A stretch of 35,776 bases of DNA from Acetobacteraceae bacterium. GTDB taxonomy: Bacteria > Pseudomonadota > Alphaproteobacteria > Acetobacterales > Acetobacteraceae. The stretch spans positions 1 to 35,776 of the forward strand of contig PLXO01000201.1 in the NCBI GenBank assembly GCA_003151425.1, in the 5' to 3' direction. The stretch's first letter is position 1, and every line of letters begins with the position of its first letter. Of this stretch, positions 1 through 7,639 are shown in pieces. The notes under the pieces were generated by a model. The model worked only from the letters and a program-made list of their open reading frames with translations, made no database searches and was not told the origin of the DNA. The position numbers and the translations under genes are program-made.

Positions 1-38
1 ACCCAAATGGATGGATTCTAAAGGCTCCGACTTTAGTG

Positions 39-104
39 GGGGTCCAGGGGGCAAAGCCCCATGGCGGGTTTCAGGGCGGAGTCCTGACCTTCCTTTCCTT
101 CCCC
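39..104. repeat. GC-rich hairpin element upstream of murJ
   Basis: This stretch contains GGGGC (48-52), an AAA loop and GCCCC (56-60), embedded in G-rich sequence that continues to about 104. Similar GGGTCCAGGGGGC...GCCCC elements are common between genes in GC-rich alphaproteobacteria, so I read it as a REP-like element rather than coding. The murJ reading frame stays open through it, but the peptide is proline/glycine/arginine-rich and unlike MurJ, which argues for the downstream start at 158. No convincing promoter could be picked out in 1-157. Confidence 0.35.
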
Positions 105-157
105 CGAGAGCGGCGGCCGGGGTAGTTCGGCGGGGTGATTTGCGGTACGGCGGGCCC

Positions 158-1837
158 ATGCTGCGAGGTGTGCTGACGGTCGGTGGCTGGACCATGGCGA
201 GTCGCGTCCTGGGTCTGTTGCGCGACATGCTGATGGCGGCGCTGATCGGCACCGGACCGGTGGCCGACGCGTTTTTCGTCGCCAACAAGCTGCCCAACCT
301 GTTTCGCCGCCTGTTCGGCGAGGGCGCGTTCAACGCCGCCTTCGTTCCCGAATTCGCCGGCCTGCTGACCGCCGAGGGCCCGGCGGCGGCGCAGCTCTTC
401 GCCCAGGAAGCGTTCGCCGTGATGGCCTTCTGGCTCGGCGCGCTGACCGTGCTGGGCGAGATCTTCATGCCCCAGGTGATGACGGTGTTCGCCCCCGGGT
501 TCGCCCACATGCCGGCGAAATTCGCCCTGACCGTCGAGTTGGCGCGAATCACCTTCCCCTACCTCATGCTGATCTGCCTGGTGGCGCTGCTGTCGGGCGT
601 GCTCAACGGGATGGACCGGTTCGCCGCGGCCGCCGGGGCCCCGGTGTTGTACAACCTGTTCTCGATCGCCGCGATGTTGGGACTGACACCCTATGTCGCG
701 ACTGTCGGCCACGCGACGGCCTGGGGGGTGTCGGCGTCGGGCGTGGTGCAACTCGCGCTGCTGGCCTGGGCGGTCCACCGGGCCGGCATGAAACTGAAGA
801 TTCCGCGTCCTCGGCTGACCCCGCACGTGCGTCTGCTGCTGCGGCGCATGGCTCCGGGTCTGATCGGCGCCAGCGCGACGCAGCTCAACCAGGTGGTCGA
901 CGTCGTCATTGCCAGCCTGCTGCCCGCCGGCACCGTGTCGCTGCTGTATTACGCCGACCGGATGCAGCAACTGCCGCTGGGGGTGATCGGCACCGCGGTG
1001 GGCACCGCGCTGCTGCCGCTGTTGTCGCGCCAGGTGCGTGGCGCCGAGGCGCATGAGGCGATCGGTTCGCTGAACCGGGCGATCGAATACACGCTGTTCC
1101 TGACGCTGCCCGCGGCGCTGGCGCTGGCGGTCGCGGGGTTTCCGATGATGTGGGTACTGTTCGGCCGCGGCGCTTTCGACACCGAAAGCGCCCGCCTCTC
1201 CGCCCAGGCGCTGACCGCCTACGCGGTCGGCCTGCCTGCGGTGGTGCTGCTGAAGGTGCTGACCCCGGCCTTCTTCGCCCGCGGCGACATGGCGACGCCG
1301 GTGAAGATCGGCATGATCACCCTGGCGCTGAATTTCGGGCTCAATCTGCTGTTCAACGCCGGCATCGTCGCACCGGTGGGTGCCGCGTCCTGGCTGCCGC
1401 GGCTGGAGCACATCGGGCCGCCGCTCGCCACCAGCCTGGCGGCGCTGTTCAACCTGGGCTGCCTCGGCGTGCTGCTAGCCCGCCGCGGCCACCTCGTCGC
1501 CGACGCCCCGATGCGCCGCCGCCTGCCGCGCATGGCGCTCGCCGCCGGCGCCATGGCGGCAACGCTCTGGGTTGCCCAGTGGTGGCTGTTCGCTCCAGCG
1601 GAACACGGCGAGGCGGGCCAGGGTTGGACAGGCCAGGGCGGGATGGAACACGGCTGGTTGGGACACGGCTGGCGCTGGGCGGCGCTCGCGGCGCTGGTTT
1701 CGCTGGGCGGCGGCGCCTACCTGCTGGCCGGTCAACTGTTCGGCGCCTTCGACGCGCGCGACGCGCTGCGCCTGCTGTCCCGCCGCGCCTTGCGCCGCCG
1801 TGATGGATCGGCCATCAGTCCGACCGCCGACCCCTGA
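158..1837 (+). CDS. murJ: Lipid II flippase MurJ (MviN family)
   Basis: MurJ is the MOP-superfamily inner-membrane flippase that moves lipid II from the cytoplasmic to the periplasmic face for peptidoglycan synthesis. The 559-aa product starts with the typical MviN N-terminus (MLRGVLTVGGWTMASRVLGL), followed by the family block GPVADAFFVANKLPNLFRRL and about 14 hydrophobic segments, which matches the usual 500-550 aa. The frame is open upstream to position 11, but that peptide is low-complexity and hairpin-encoded, so I use ATG 158. The last 100 residues carry a glycine-rich insert (GHGEAGQGWTGQGGMEHG type, near 1600-1680) between the final membrane segments, which is unusual. It lies immediately before trpS, an arrangement often seen in alphaproteobacteria. 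Confidence 0.95.
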   Translation: MLRGVLTVGGWTMASRVLGLLRDMLMAALIGTGPVADAFFVANKLPNLFRRLFGEGAFNAAFVPEFAGLLTAEGPAAAQLFAQEAFAVMAFWLGALTVLGEIFMPQVMTVFAPGFAHMPAKFALTVELARITFPYLMLICLVALLSGVLNGMDRFAAAAGAPVLYNLFSIAAMLGLTPYVATVGHATAWGVSASGVVQLALLAWAVHRAGMKLKIPRPRLTPHVRLLLRRMAPGLIGASATQLNQVVDVVIASLLPAGTVSLLYYADRMQQLPLGVIGTAVGTALLPLLSRQVRGAEAHEAIGSLNRAIEYTLFLTLPAALALAVAGFPMMWVLFGRGAFDTESARLSAQALTAYAVGLPAVVLLKVLTPAFFARGDMATPVKIGMITLALNFGLNLLFNAGIVAPVGAASWLPRLEHIGPPLATSLAALFNLGCLGVLLARRGHLVADAPMRRRLPRMALAAGAMAATLWVAQWWLFAPAEHGEAGQGWTGQGGMEHGWLGHGWRWAALAALVSLGGGAYLLAGQLFGAFDARDALRLLSRRALRRRDGSAISPTADP

Positions 1838-1844
1838 CGACCAA

Positions 1845-1878
1845 CCTCTGACAACTGACGACTGATAACTGATGACTG
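1845..1878 (+). repeat. Short tandem RACTGAT-type heptamer repeat at the murJ-trpS junction
   Basis: The 34-nt gap between murJ and trpS is built of near-identical heptamers: ACTGAC, GACTGAT, AACTGAT, GACTGAT. The last copies include the trpS start codon itself (AACTGATGACTGATAAG). No Shine-Dalgarno sequence is present in front of ATG 1872. Simple repeats of this kind occur in many bacterial genomes. Here the repeat occupies the position where the ribosome-binding site should be. Confidence 0.6.
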
Positions 1879-2879
1879 ATAAGCAACGCATTTTCTCGGG
1901 CATCCAGCCGTCCGGCTTGGCCACGCTCGGCAACTACCTTGGCGCGATCCGCAACTGGGTGGCGCTGCAGGACGGCCATGACTGCATCTATTGCGTGGTC
2001 GACCTGCACGCAATCACCGAGTGGCAGGACCCGGCGGAACTGCAACGCCAGACGCGGGAGATGACGGCGACGCTGCTGGCCTGCGGCATCGACCCGGGCA
2101 AGCACATCCTGTTTCTGCAATCGTCGGTCCGCGCGCACGCCCAGCTTGCGTGGATCTTCAACTGCGTGGCGCGGCTCGGCTGGCTGAACCGGATGACGCA
2201 GTTCAAGGACAAGGCCGGCAAGGACCGGGAGGGCGCCTCGGCCGGTCTGTATGTCTATCCAAACCTGATGGCGGCCGACATCCTGGCCTATCATGCCACC
2301 CGCGTGCCGGTGGGCGAAGATCAGCGTCAGCACCTTGAGCTGGCGAACGACATCGCGCAAAAATTCAACCATGATTATGGCGTGGATTTCTTCCCGACCA
2401 TCGAGGCGCTGATCACCGGGCCGGTGCCTCGGGTGATGAGCCTGCGCGACGGCACGAAGAAGATGTCGAAGTCCGACCCGTCGGATCAGAGTCGGATCAA
2501 TCTGAACGACGATGCCGATACGATCGCGCTGAAAATCCGCCGCGCCAAGACCGACCCCGAGGCGCTGCCGAGCGAACCCATGGGCCTCGCCAACCGCCCG
2601 GAGGCGCGCAACCTAGTGGGGATCTACGCCGCGATGGATGCGACCGACGCGGCGGCCGTGCTGCGCCAGCATGGCGGCAAGGGGTTCGGCCCGTTCAAGG
2701 AGGCGTTGGCGGCGCTGCTGGTCGCCAAGCTGACGCCGATCGCGCGCGAGACCGATCGGCTGCTGGCCGATCCGGCGGGAGTGGATGCCGTGCTGCGCGA
2801 AGGGGCCGAGCGGGCGGCGGCGATCGCCAATCCGATCGTGGCGGAGGCGGAGCGGCTGGTGGGGTTTCTGCGGGTTTGA
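1872..2879 (+). CDS. trpS: Tryptophan--tRNA ligase
   Basis: This is a class I aminoacyl-tRNA synthetase that charges tRNA-Trp with tryptophan using ATP. The 335-aa length is standard for the bacterial enzyme. The N-terminus [20 protein letters not shown] carries the HIGH-like signature in its TrpS form (PSG...LGN). The central segment has the family block [20 protein letters not shown], and [13 protein letters not shown] contains the KMSKS loop. Spacing to murJ is 34 nt, so co-transcription is likely. The ATG at 1872 gives the normal N-terminus but has no visible Shine-Dalgarno sequence because a heptamer repeat fills the upstream region. Confidence 0.97.
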   Translation: MTDKQRIFSGIQPSGLATLGNYLGAIRNWVALQDGHDCIYCVVDLHAITEWQDPAELQRQTREMTATLLACGIDPGKHILFLQSSVRAHAQLAWIFNCVARLGWLNRMTQFKDKAGKDREGASAGLYVYPNLMAADILAYHATRVPVGEDQRQHLELANDIAQKFNHDYGVDFFPTIEALITGPVPRVMSLRDGTKKMSKSDPSDQSRINLNDDADTIALKIRRAKTDPEALPSEPMGLANRPEARNLVGIYAAMDATDAAAVLRQHGGKGFGPFKEALAALLVAKLTPIARETDRLLADPAGVDAVLREGAERAAAIANPIVAEAERLVGFLRV

Positions 2880-3039
2880 TGACGGCGGCCGAAATGCCGG
2901 CGCTCCCATCGTTTTGGACGGTCGGTATCGTGCGCGAGGTTGCGGGCCACACCCGACGATGATGAGCACCATGCCTGCGCTATCCTACTATGATGGTGCC
3001 CTACGGTGGCGAGCCGCCTTCGTCTCGAGTTGAGACGCT

Positions 3040-3392
3040 ATGCCGAATCCTGAGATGAAGCGGGTCGCTGCGCGCGCCAAGGCGCGCGAATGCCTCGCCG
3101 CGACGACCGACGAGGAAGACCGGGCCATTACCGAAGCGGCGCTCGCCGATTGGGACGCAAACCCGCTCGACGAGACGCGGCTTGCCCGGATGCCGCCCGC
3201 GTCGGCCGCCGAGGCCGCCGATCTCTACCGGCGCGTCCGCAGGCACGCCGGCCGACGCTGGATGCTCCGAAGCGCCTCGTGAGCCTCCGGCCCGATCCCG
3301 AGGTGATCGAGCGCTTCCGGGCCACCGGGCCGGTATGGCAGTCCCGGATCAACCAGGTATTGCGGGAGCATCTGCCGGAGGGTTCGGAATAG
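3040..3392 (+). pseudogene. Frameshifted BrnA-like antitoxin (orphan)
   Basis: Two overlapping frames together give one BrnA-family antitoxin. The first frame (ATG 3040) supplies the acidic N-terminal part (TTDEEDRAITEAALADWDAN). The other frame supplies the C-terminal ribbon-helix-helix-like block (LDAPKRLVSLRPDPEVIERF, then GPVWQSRINQVLREHL), ending at 3392. The frames join near 3247-3256, where GCCGGCCGACG would be restored to the expected AGRPT by adding back one GGCC unit, so a 4-bp slippage deletion (or any -1 equivalent) is the simplest cause. There is no BrnT toxin directly upstream or downstream in the usual order. BrnA normally neutralises BrnT and binds its own promoter; this copy should not make the full protein unless frameshifting occurs. 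Confidence 0.7.
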
Positions 3393-3434
3393 GGGCGGCG
3401 CTATTCCGGATCCCGGCGGCCCTGCCTCGCGATG

Positions 3435-3489
3435 CACTACGCCCCAGACGTACAAGACGCTTGCCATAGGTACGTCAGAGGCGTAGTGT
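3435..3489 (+). promoter_or_regulatory. Nested palindromic operator and promoter of the BrnT/XRE toxin-antitoxin pair
   Basis: Two perfect inverted repeats are nested. The outer pair is CACTACGCC (3435-3443) with GGCGTAGTG (3480-3488), and the inner pair is GACGTAC (3447-3453) with GTACGTC (3470-3476), separated by symmetric 3-nt gaps. A sigma70-like promoter lies inside: TTGCCA (3461-3466), a 17-nt spacer, then TAGTGT (3484-3489). The -10 box therefore overlaps the outer arm, which suits autorepression by the antitoxin. The predicted transcription start falls at about 3496, on or next to GTG 3497. Confidence 0.6.
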
Positions 3490-3496
3490 GGTTGCC

Positions 3497-3787
3497 GTGA
3501 GATACGTGTTCGATCCGGTCAAGGATGTGTCCAACCGGGCGAAACATGGCGTTTCCCTTGCGTTGGCCGAGATCCTGTTCGCCGGACCACATGTGTCGGT
3601 GAGTGATGATCGTTTTGACTACGGAGAGGCTCGCGAAGTCGCGTTTGGCGTTATCCATGACCGGCTTTTTGTGTGCGTCTACGTTGATCGGACTGCGGAC
3701 CGGGATCGGACTGCGGAGCGGCGTGTAATATCGCTTCGGAAGGCGAACAAACGAGAGGTGACGCGCTATGGCCAAGGCAATGAGTGA
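3497..3787 (+). CDS. brnT: BrnT family ribonuclease toxin
   Basis: This is a BrnT-like toxin of the RelE-type fold, expected to cleave RNA and arrest translation. The 96-aa product begins with VRYVFDPVKDVSNRAKHG, the family pattern (F-D-x-x-K-x-x-x-N-x-x-K-H-G-V). It continues with LAEILFAGP and, near the C-terminus, RRVISLRKANKREVTRY, which matches the BrnT end (I-S-x-R-x-A-x-x-x-E-x-x-x-Y). I choose GTG 3497 because it gives the canonical N-terminus; an in-frame GTG at 3488 would add three residues but sits in the -10 box. No Shine-Dalgarno sequence is visible and the predicted transcript start is at about 3496, so translation may be leaderless. It overlaps the downstream antitoxin gene by 20 nt. 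Confidence 0.85.
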   Translation: MRYVFDPVKDVSNRAKHGVSLALAEILFAGPHVSVSDDRFDYGEAREVAFGVIHDRLFVCVYVDRTADRDRTAERRVISLRKANKREVTRYGQGNE

Positions 3788-4097
3788 CGAGGCGCGCCGC
3801 GCACTGACGGCGACGAATTGGGACAAGGTGGACGCAATGACGGACGCGGATATCGCCCGGCAAATCGCGTCCAATCCTGACGCCGCGCCCGATATGGCCC
3901 CGGACATCGATGTTCGCGCGATCCGGCTTGCGACGGGGATGACGCAGGCGCAATTCGCCGCCGCCTATGAATTCAGCGTGCGAACCATTCAGGAGTGGGA
4001 ACGTGGCGCCAAACGGCCAAGCGGTCCGGCTCGGACCCTGTTGCGCGCCATCAAGGGGGACCCCGAGGGCTTACGGAAAGCGCTGGCCGCCGCATAG
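3768..4097 (+). CDS. XRE-type antitoxin partner of BrnT, with a BrnA-like N-terminus
   Basis: The 109-aa product has two parts. Residues 1-45 (NWDKVDAMTDADIARQIASN, then PDAAPDM) resemble the N-terminal toxin-binding part of BrnA antitoxins. Residues 48-109 (IRLATGMTQAQFAAAYEFSV, then RTIQEWERGAKRPSG and ARTLLRAIKGDP) form a lambda/Cro-type helix-turn-helix as in HigA/MqsA-type antitoxins. It probably neutralises the BrnT toxin and binds the palindrome at 3435-3488. AGGTGA lies 6 nt before ATG 3768, so this gene has a good ribosome-binding site while the toxin has none, which should favour antitoxin excess. BrnT toxins paired with HTH proteins are known; the BrnA-like N-terminal part is my reading of the sequence. 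Confidence 0.85.
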   Translation: MAKAMSDEARRALTATNWDKVDAMTDADIARQIASNPDAAPDMAPDIDVRAIRLATGMTQAQFAAAYEFSVRTIQEWERGAKRPSGPARTLLRAIKGDPEGLRKALAAA

Positions 4098-4231
4098 CCG
4101 AGAGGCAGGCCATGTAGCCGCCAGAATGTTGCGGCGTCTGGAAAGGACGTCGCGCCCGGGCGTAGGTTGGCTGGCCACGCCCGGCGAAAATGCGCACTAT
4201 GTCTACGCCATAGCCCTATGAAGTGTGTCGT

Positions 4232-6493
4232 TTAGTAGAGAGTTCCGCCTTCAGGTTCACGCAGTATAGTTCGCACCGCCTCGTATGCCTGCCCGTCCGC
4301 CGAAATCGTGCATCCGATGTCCAAAAGCCCTTCTGTCTCACTATAGCAGAGGCATGTGCACCGCTTGGTTCCATCGACCTTCTGAATTCGCAGTCCGAGC
4401 GGAGTGCGTAGGATGCCTTGCGTATCGCCAGCTGCCTCTTTCAGGGTGCCGCCGAATATGAGTTCGTTCAACTCTTTAGGCGTCTCAACGATTTGATAGT
4501 CGCGGTCATACAGTCCGTGCCAGTACGCGCCGATGGTCGGGAGAATCGCACTGGCGAAGAATGCCGATAGGACACCGTCTATCGTATCGGCGAACCGCAG
4601 GCCCTGGAGGACGTTGACTTCGTGCCCGTTGATAATGGCGAAAGAGTCGAAACACCAGCCGTGATGGATTGAGTCGATTTCGCCATCTTCGTCGGTATGG
4701 AACTTTGCGTAGTAGGAAGCCTCCGGGTAGGTCCGGGCATCCTTTAGAGTCCGGACGAGCGACTCTAGCGCGAACCTGCCGCCGTCTCCGTGTTCGGTTC
4801 GCCGTAACGCCTCGTCTTCGCTTATGTCAAGGGTCCGCAGAGCCGCATTCGAGTATCTGGCAATGACCGGGAGCAGATCATCCGGCCTAATAAAGGCTTT
4901 GCCCGCCTTATCGAAAGCGAGTTGTTCCCGCGACGCGGGAGCGGGCGTGCGGCTGCGGCCAGGAACAGCCGCGGGAGAAGGATGTGTCAATGGTGGTGAG
5001 GGAGGCACCGTATCTTGAGTCAACGGCGCGGTCAGCGCCTGCCGCGAGCGGAGCGCGATGTCAATACGAGGCGGAAGGGCACGGCCGTCTCCGGGTTTCC
5101 ACTCTCGTGCCAAGTCCCGTGCTTGCGCAATCTGTGGCTCGGTCATCTTCGCTGCGACGATTTCACGAAGCGAGGCGACCTTCTCTCGGCTGCCTGCCTT
5201 CGAGGGCGGAAAGCCGGCGGCGGCGAGGGTGAGCCACATCTGCGCCTCTACATAGTCTCGCGGAACGCCCTGACCATTATGATACAAAGCTCCCAGCAGC
5301 ATTTGGGCCATGGAGTTCCCCTGCTCAGCAGCCTTGCGACACCACTCTGCCGCTTTGATGTAGTCCTGCGGCACGCCCTGACCTTTGATATGCATATCGC
5401 CGAGTTGGTATTGAGCCTCTGCGACGCCTGACTCAGCCGCAGCGCGGCACCAGCGGGCTGCTTCCGCAAAGTCCTGCGACACACCCTCCCCGCCAAGGTA
5501 CATCAGTCCGAGCTGACTTTGCGCCATCGCGTGCCCTCGCTCAGCGGCCTTGCGATACCATTTGGCTGCTTCCGCGTAGTTCTGCGGTACGTCTCGGCCA
5601 CTGATATGCTTATTGCCCATCTTGAAGTGGACATCTGCGTCTTCGTCCGCGGTTGCCAACGTCGAATGCTTCATTCGCGCCTGTCGCAGGCGGAGCACAG
5701 CATCGATTCGGGCCTGGATCTGGTCACTCTCAATCTTCATAATCGCGAGAAACTGTTCCGCTCGCTCACGGTCGGGGTTCTGCGCCAGTACCTTTGCTTG
5801 TTCCCTCGGGTCGGCAGTCGAACGTTGAAGCTCCGCAAGGTCAACGCCGAACCATGACAAGGGTTTGGGACCAATGCCTTGTTGAAAGGACGGCAGGAAC
5901 GTTGCGCCAACCGCGAGCCACTCAACGCGCGCGTCTGATGTTTCGCGAAGTATCTCACGCTCGATCGCGAGGAGAATATCCTCCTTCGGATGAGGCAGCG
6001 CCGAGACATCATAAAACGCATCCGGCTTCGTGTCGCCTTTTGCCATGAGATCGGCCAAATCAGAGACAATTTTTTCGTCGCTTTTTCTGAAAGTCCTTTG
6101 CGGCGCCGCACTGTCGGCTTTCTCTTCAAGCTCCGGAGCCTTTGCCGTAGCTTCATTGAGAACAGCGCAAACTTCGGCCGCCGATGCGCACTGCCATATC
6201 GCATTGGAGAACGCAGCTAACACGGGATTCTTGAAGCAGAGCGGAGGCGCCTGCTCGGGATACATCAGGCTAAGCGCTCGCGCCGTTTGTGCGTTCCTAT
6301 AGACGCTGCCTTCGTTGTACAGCTTCGGGCCAAAGAAGTTGCTCAAAAGGGATTTGATCAGTCCTCCGTTCATATCCCATCTGCGCACCAAGACCCCGGT
6401 TTGCGCGATGGACACATACACGACCTCGCCATTGTCTAATTCAATCGTGACCCCGCAACCTGCTGTTTCGCTGGACCTCAACAGTTTCGGCAT
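4232..6493 (-). CDS. Sel1-repeat protein with uncharacterised N- and C-terminal domains
   Basis: The 753-aa product has no signal peptide or membrane segment. Residues 1-120 form an unrecognised domain (VTIELDNGEVVYVSIAQTGV, then KLYNEGSVYRNAQTARALSL). Residues about 285-430 carry four Sel1 repeats of about 36 aa (KWYRKAAERGHAMAQSQLGL; the period also shows as GVPQDY, GVSQDF, GVPQDY, GVPRDY). A proline/serine-rich linker follows, then a second unrecognised domain from about 530 to the end, containing HHGWCFDSFAIINGHEVNVL. Sel1 repeats are alpha-solenoid protein-binding modules. AGGGA lies 7 nt before the start. The gene begins 10 nt after the one-pass membrane protein gene, so the two are probably co-transcribed. 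GC content is lower than in flanking genes, suggesting transfer. The function is unknown. Confidence 0.85.
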   Translation of the reverse strand: MPKLLRSSETAGCGVTIELDNGEVVYVSIAQTGVLVRRWDMNGGLIKSLLSNFFGPKLYNEGSVYRNAQTARALSLMYPEQAPPLCFKNPVLAAFSNAIWQCASAAEVCAVLNEATAKAPELEEKADSAAPQRTFRKSDEKIVSDLADLMAKGDTKPDAFYDVSALPHPKEDILLAIEREILRETSDARVEWLAVGATFLPSFQQGIGPKPLSWFGVDLAELQRSTADPREQAKVLAQNPDRERAEQFLAIMKIESDQIQARIDAVLRLRQARMKHSTLATADEDADVHFKMGNKHISGRDVPQNYAEAAKWYRKAAERGHAMAQSQLGLMYLGGEGVSQDFAEAARWCRAAAESGVAEAQYQLGDMHIKGQGVPQDYIKAAEWCRKAAEQGNSMAQMLLGALYHNGQGVPRDYVEAQMWLTLAAAGFPPSKAGSREKVASLREIVAAKMTEPQIAQARDLAREWKPGDGRALPPRIDIALRSRQALTAPLTQDTVPPSPPLTHPSPAAVPGRSRTPAPASREQLAFDKAGKAFIRPDDLLPVIARYSNAALRTLDISEDEALRRTEHGDGGRFALESLVRTLKDARTYPEASYYAKFHTDEDGEIDSIHHGWCFDSFAIINGHEVNVLQGLRFADTIDGVLSAFFASAILPTIGAYWHGLYDRDYQIVETPKELNELIFGGTLKEAAGDTQGILRTPLGLRIQKVDGTKRCTCLCYSETEGLLDIGCTISADGQAYEAVRTILREPEGGTLY

Positions 6494-6503
6494 GTCCTGA
6501 TCC

Positions 6504-7130
6504 CTACTTTTGCATCGTGGGAGCAGACGAATGTTGCTTACTTGCAGGCTGGACGGAGGCGGCAGCGCTGATTATTTGCAGCAATTCAGCGTCTCGATCG
6601 TCATGTGAAGCGACGCCCGTGCGCAACTTGGGCAGCACGCTTCGTGCATATTTACATGCCTCCAGGAACGTCTCGGCCGTCTTCAGGACGACGTTCGGGC
6701 TGATGTCGTCCGGCGTCCTGTAGGTCATCAGCCGGCCGACGCCATCCCGTGCGATCTCAAGCAGTCCGTAGACGATGACCAGGTCCATCGCGTCGCCTTC
6801 GAGAAGCCCAATCTTGTGAGCGTTAGCCGGATAGACGATCGGAACAGGCACTCGCGACAAGCTTTCCACCATCCGGGCGGTGATTGGTCCGTCTGCCCTG
6901 CTGCCGAGTTTATGGGGGGAAGTGTGCGCACCGAGCGCTCTCGGGATGAGCTGCCGAAGTTCGATGGCGAGGGACTTGCGGAGGGCATCGATCTCGCGAT
7001 CAGCTTTCCGTCGCTCGACCTTCAGCGTGACGAGCACCGTGATAATCGCGGCGATTAATGCGATCGATCCAGCGAGCAGAGTCTGCCAGTGATCGACGAG
7101 ATCGACGATGGTAGTGTAGTGCCACGGCAC
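6504..7130 (-). CDS. One-pass membrane protein, unknown function
   Basis: The 208-aa product starts at GTG 7130 (GGAGG lies 12 nt upstream). Residues about 17-38 (LLAGSIALIAAIITVLVTLK) form one membrane helix, followed by a basic/acidic coiled stretch (VERRKADREIDALRKSLAIE) and a mainly helical cytoplasmic part. This is the general layout of small membrane-anchored proteins found beside defence or signalling partners, but I recognise no named family. It is the first gene of a probable two-gene transcript with the Sel1-repeat protein, which begins 10 nt downstream. The C-terminal 25 residues are alanine/serine-rich and look disordered. Confidence 0.75.
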   Translation of the reverse strand: MPWHYTTIVDLVDHWQTLLAGSIALIAAIITVLVTLKVERRKADREIDALRKSLAIELRQLIPRALGAHTSPHKLGSRADGPITARMVESLSRVPVPIVYPANAHKIGLLEGDAMDLVIVYGLLEIARDGVGRLMTYRTPDDISPNVVLKTAETFLEACKYARSVLPKLRTGVASHDDRDAELLQIISAAASVQPASKQHSSAPTMQK

Positions 7131-7375
7131 GGTCGCTTCGTTCCTCCAGGCTCGACTTACGCCATCGTTCCCATGGCGCGGCCCACCCTGCGCAGCGCCC
7201 GATCGGTCACATCACCGCCGGCACCTCATTCTTACATGATGCCGGAGATCGTAGCATAGCGCAGGAATGGCTGGGCGGGATCGGGCGGCAAGATAAAAGC
7301 GTTGCCGTCGTTGGTCGTTTTTTGTTCGTCTGATCAATGGATTATAGCGCTTTCGCCGGAAGGACCCGGCGGGCC

Positions 7376-7423
7376 TTATGAGAATTTTCCAATAATATCA
7401 ATGCCATTTGCGCCATCCGTCGT
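7376..7423 (+). repeat. Diverged direct repeat, copy A
   Basis: TTATGAGAAT, TT, TCCAATAATATCAATG and then GCGCCATCCGTCGT match copy B at 7542-7587 at most positions, with a 2-nt length difference. The two copies are 166 nt apart in the same orientation. They may be remnants of a dispersed intergenic repeat or the ends of an excised element. Confidence 0.5.
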
Positions 7424-7541
7424 TGCTTTCGGTCGGCTCGTTATCGGCGAAAGTTGGACTGGAAGAGAAAAGCGGCGCGCGTATGTGGTTGGGACGGTGG
7501 CGGTTTTGCGCGAACTGCCAAGTAGCTCCTGCCACCCATTT

Positions 7542-7587
7542 TTATCAGAATCCCAATGATATCAATGAACCAAGCGCCATCGGTCGT
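7542..7587 (+). repeat. Diverged direct repeat, copy B
   Basis: TTATCAGAAT, CCCAATGATATCAATG and then GCGCCATCGGTCGT match copy A at 7376-7423. The variable positions are scattered, so the duplication is old. Confidence 0.5.
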
Positions 7588-7600
7588 CCGGCCAGCCATT

Positions 7601-7635
7601 TTGCTTGATAGAGTTGCTTCTTTCTGATAACTCTA
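7601..7635 (+). promoter_or_regulatory. Promoter and inverted-repeat operator before the TumE/TumA pair
   Basis: TTGCTT (7601-7606), an 18-nt spacer and TGATAA (7625-7630) make a plausible sigma70 promoter. A perfect 7-bp inverted repeat, TAGAGTT (7609-7615) and AACTCTA (7629-7635), brackets the spacer and overlaps the -10 box, a typical position for an autorepressing antitoxin. The predicted transcript start is only a few nucleotides before GTG 7640. Confidence 0.45.
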
Positions 7636-7639
7636 CTCC

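Larger units (their letters stand above)
7131..7639. other. Gene-poor stretch of the accessory island
   Basis: About 510 bases with no credible gene; the open frames here are short, start poorly and show no family motif. It must contain the minus-strand promoter of the membrane-protein gene and the plus-strand promoter of the TumE-like gene. It is richer in A+T than the surrounding genes and holds a diverged direct repeat (7376-7423 and 7542-7587) and an inverted repeat in front of the toxin gene (7609-7635). Confidence 0.6.

Noticed and set aside
71..1411. Long minus-strand open frame opposite murJ
   Set aside because: Arginine/glutamine/histidine-rich shadow peptide with no family motif, opposite a clearly recognised MurJ; typical of GC-rich DNA.
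3040..3392. Programmed frameshifting of the BrnA-like gene
   Set aside because: No slippery heptamer or downstream pseudoknot is evident at the junction; a GGCC deletion explains it more simply.
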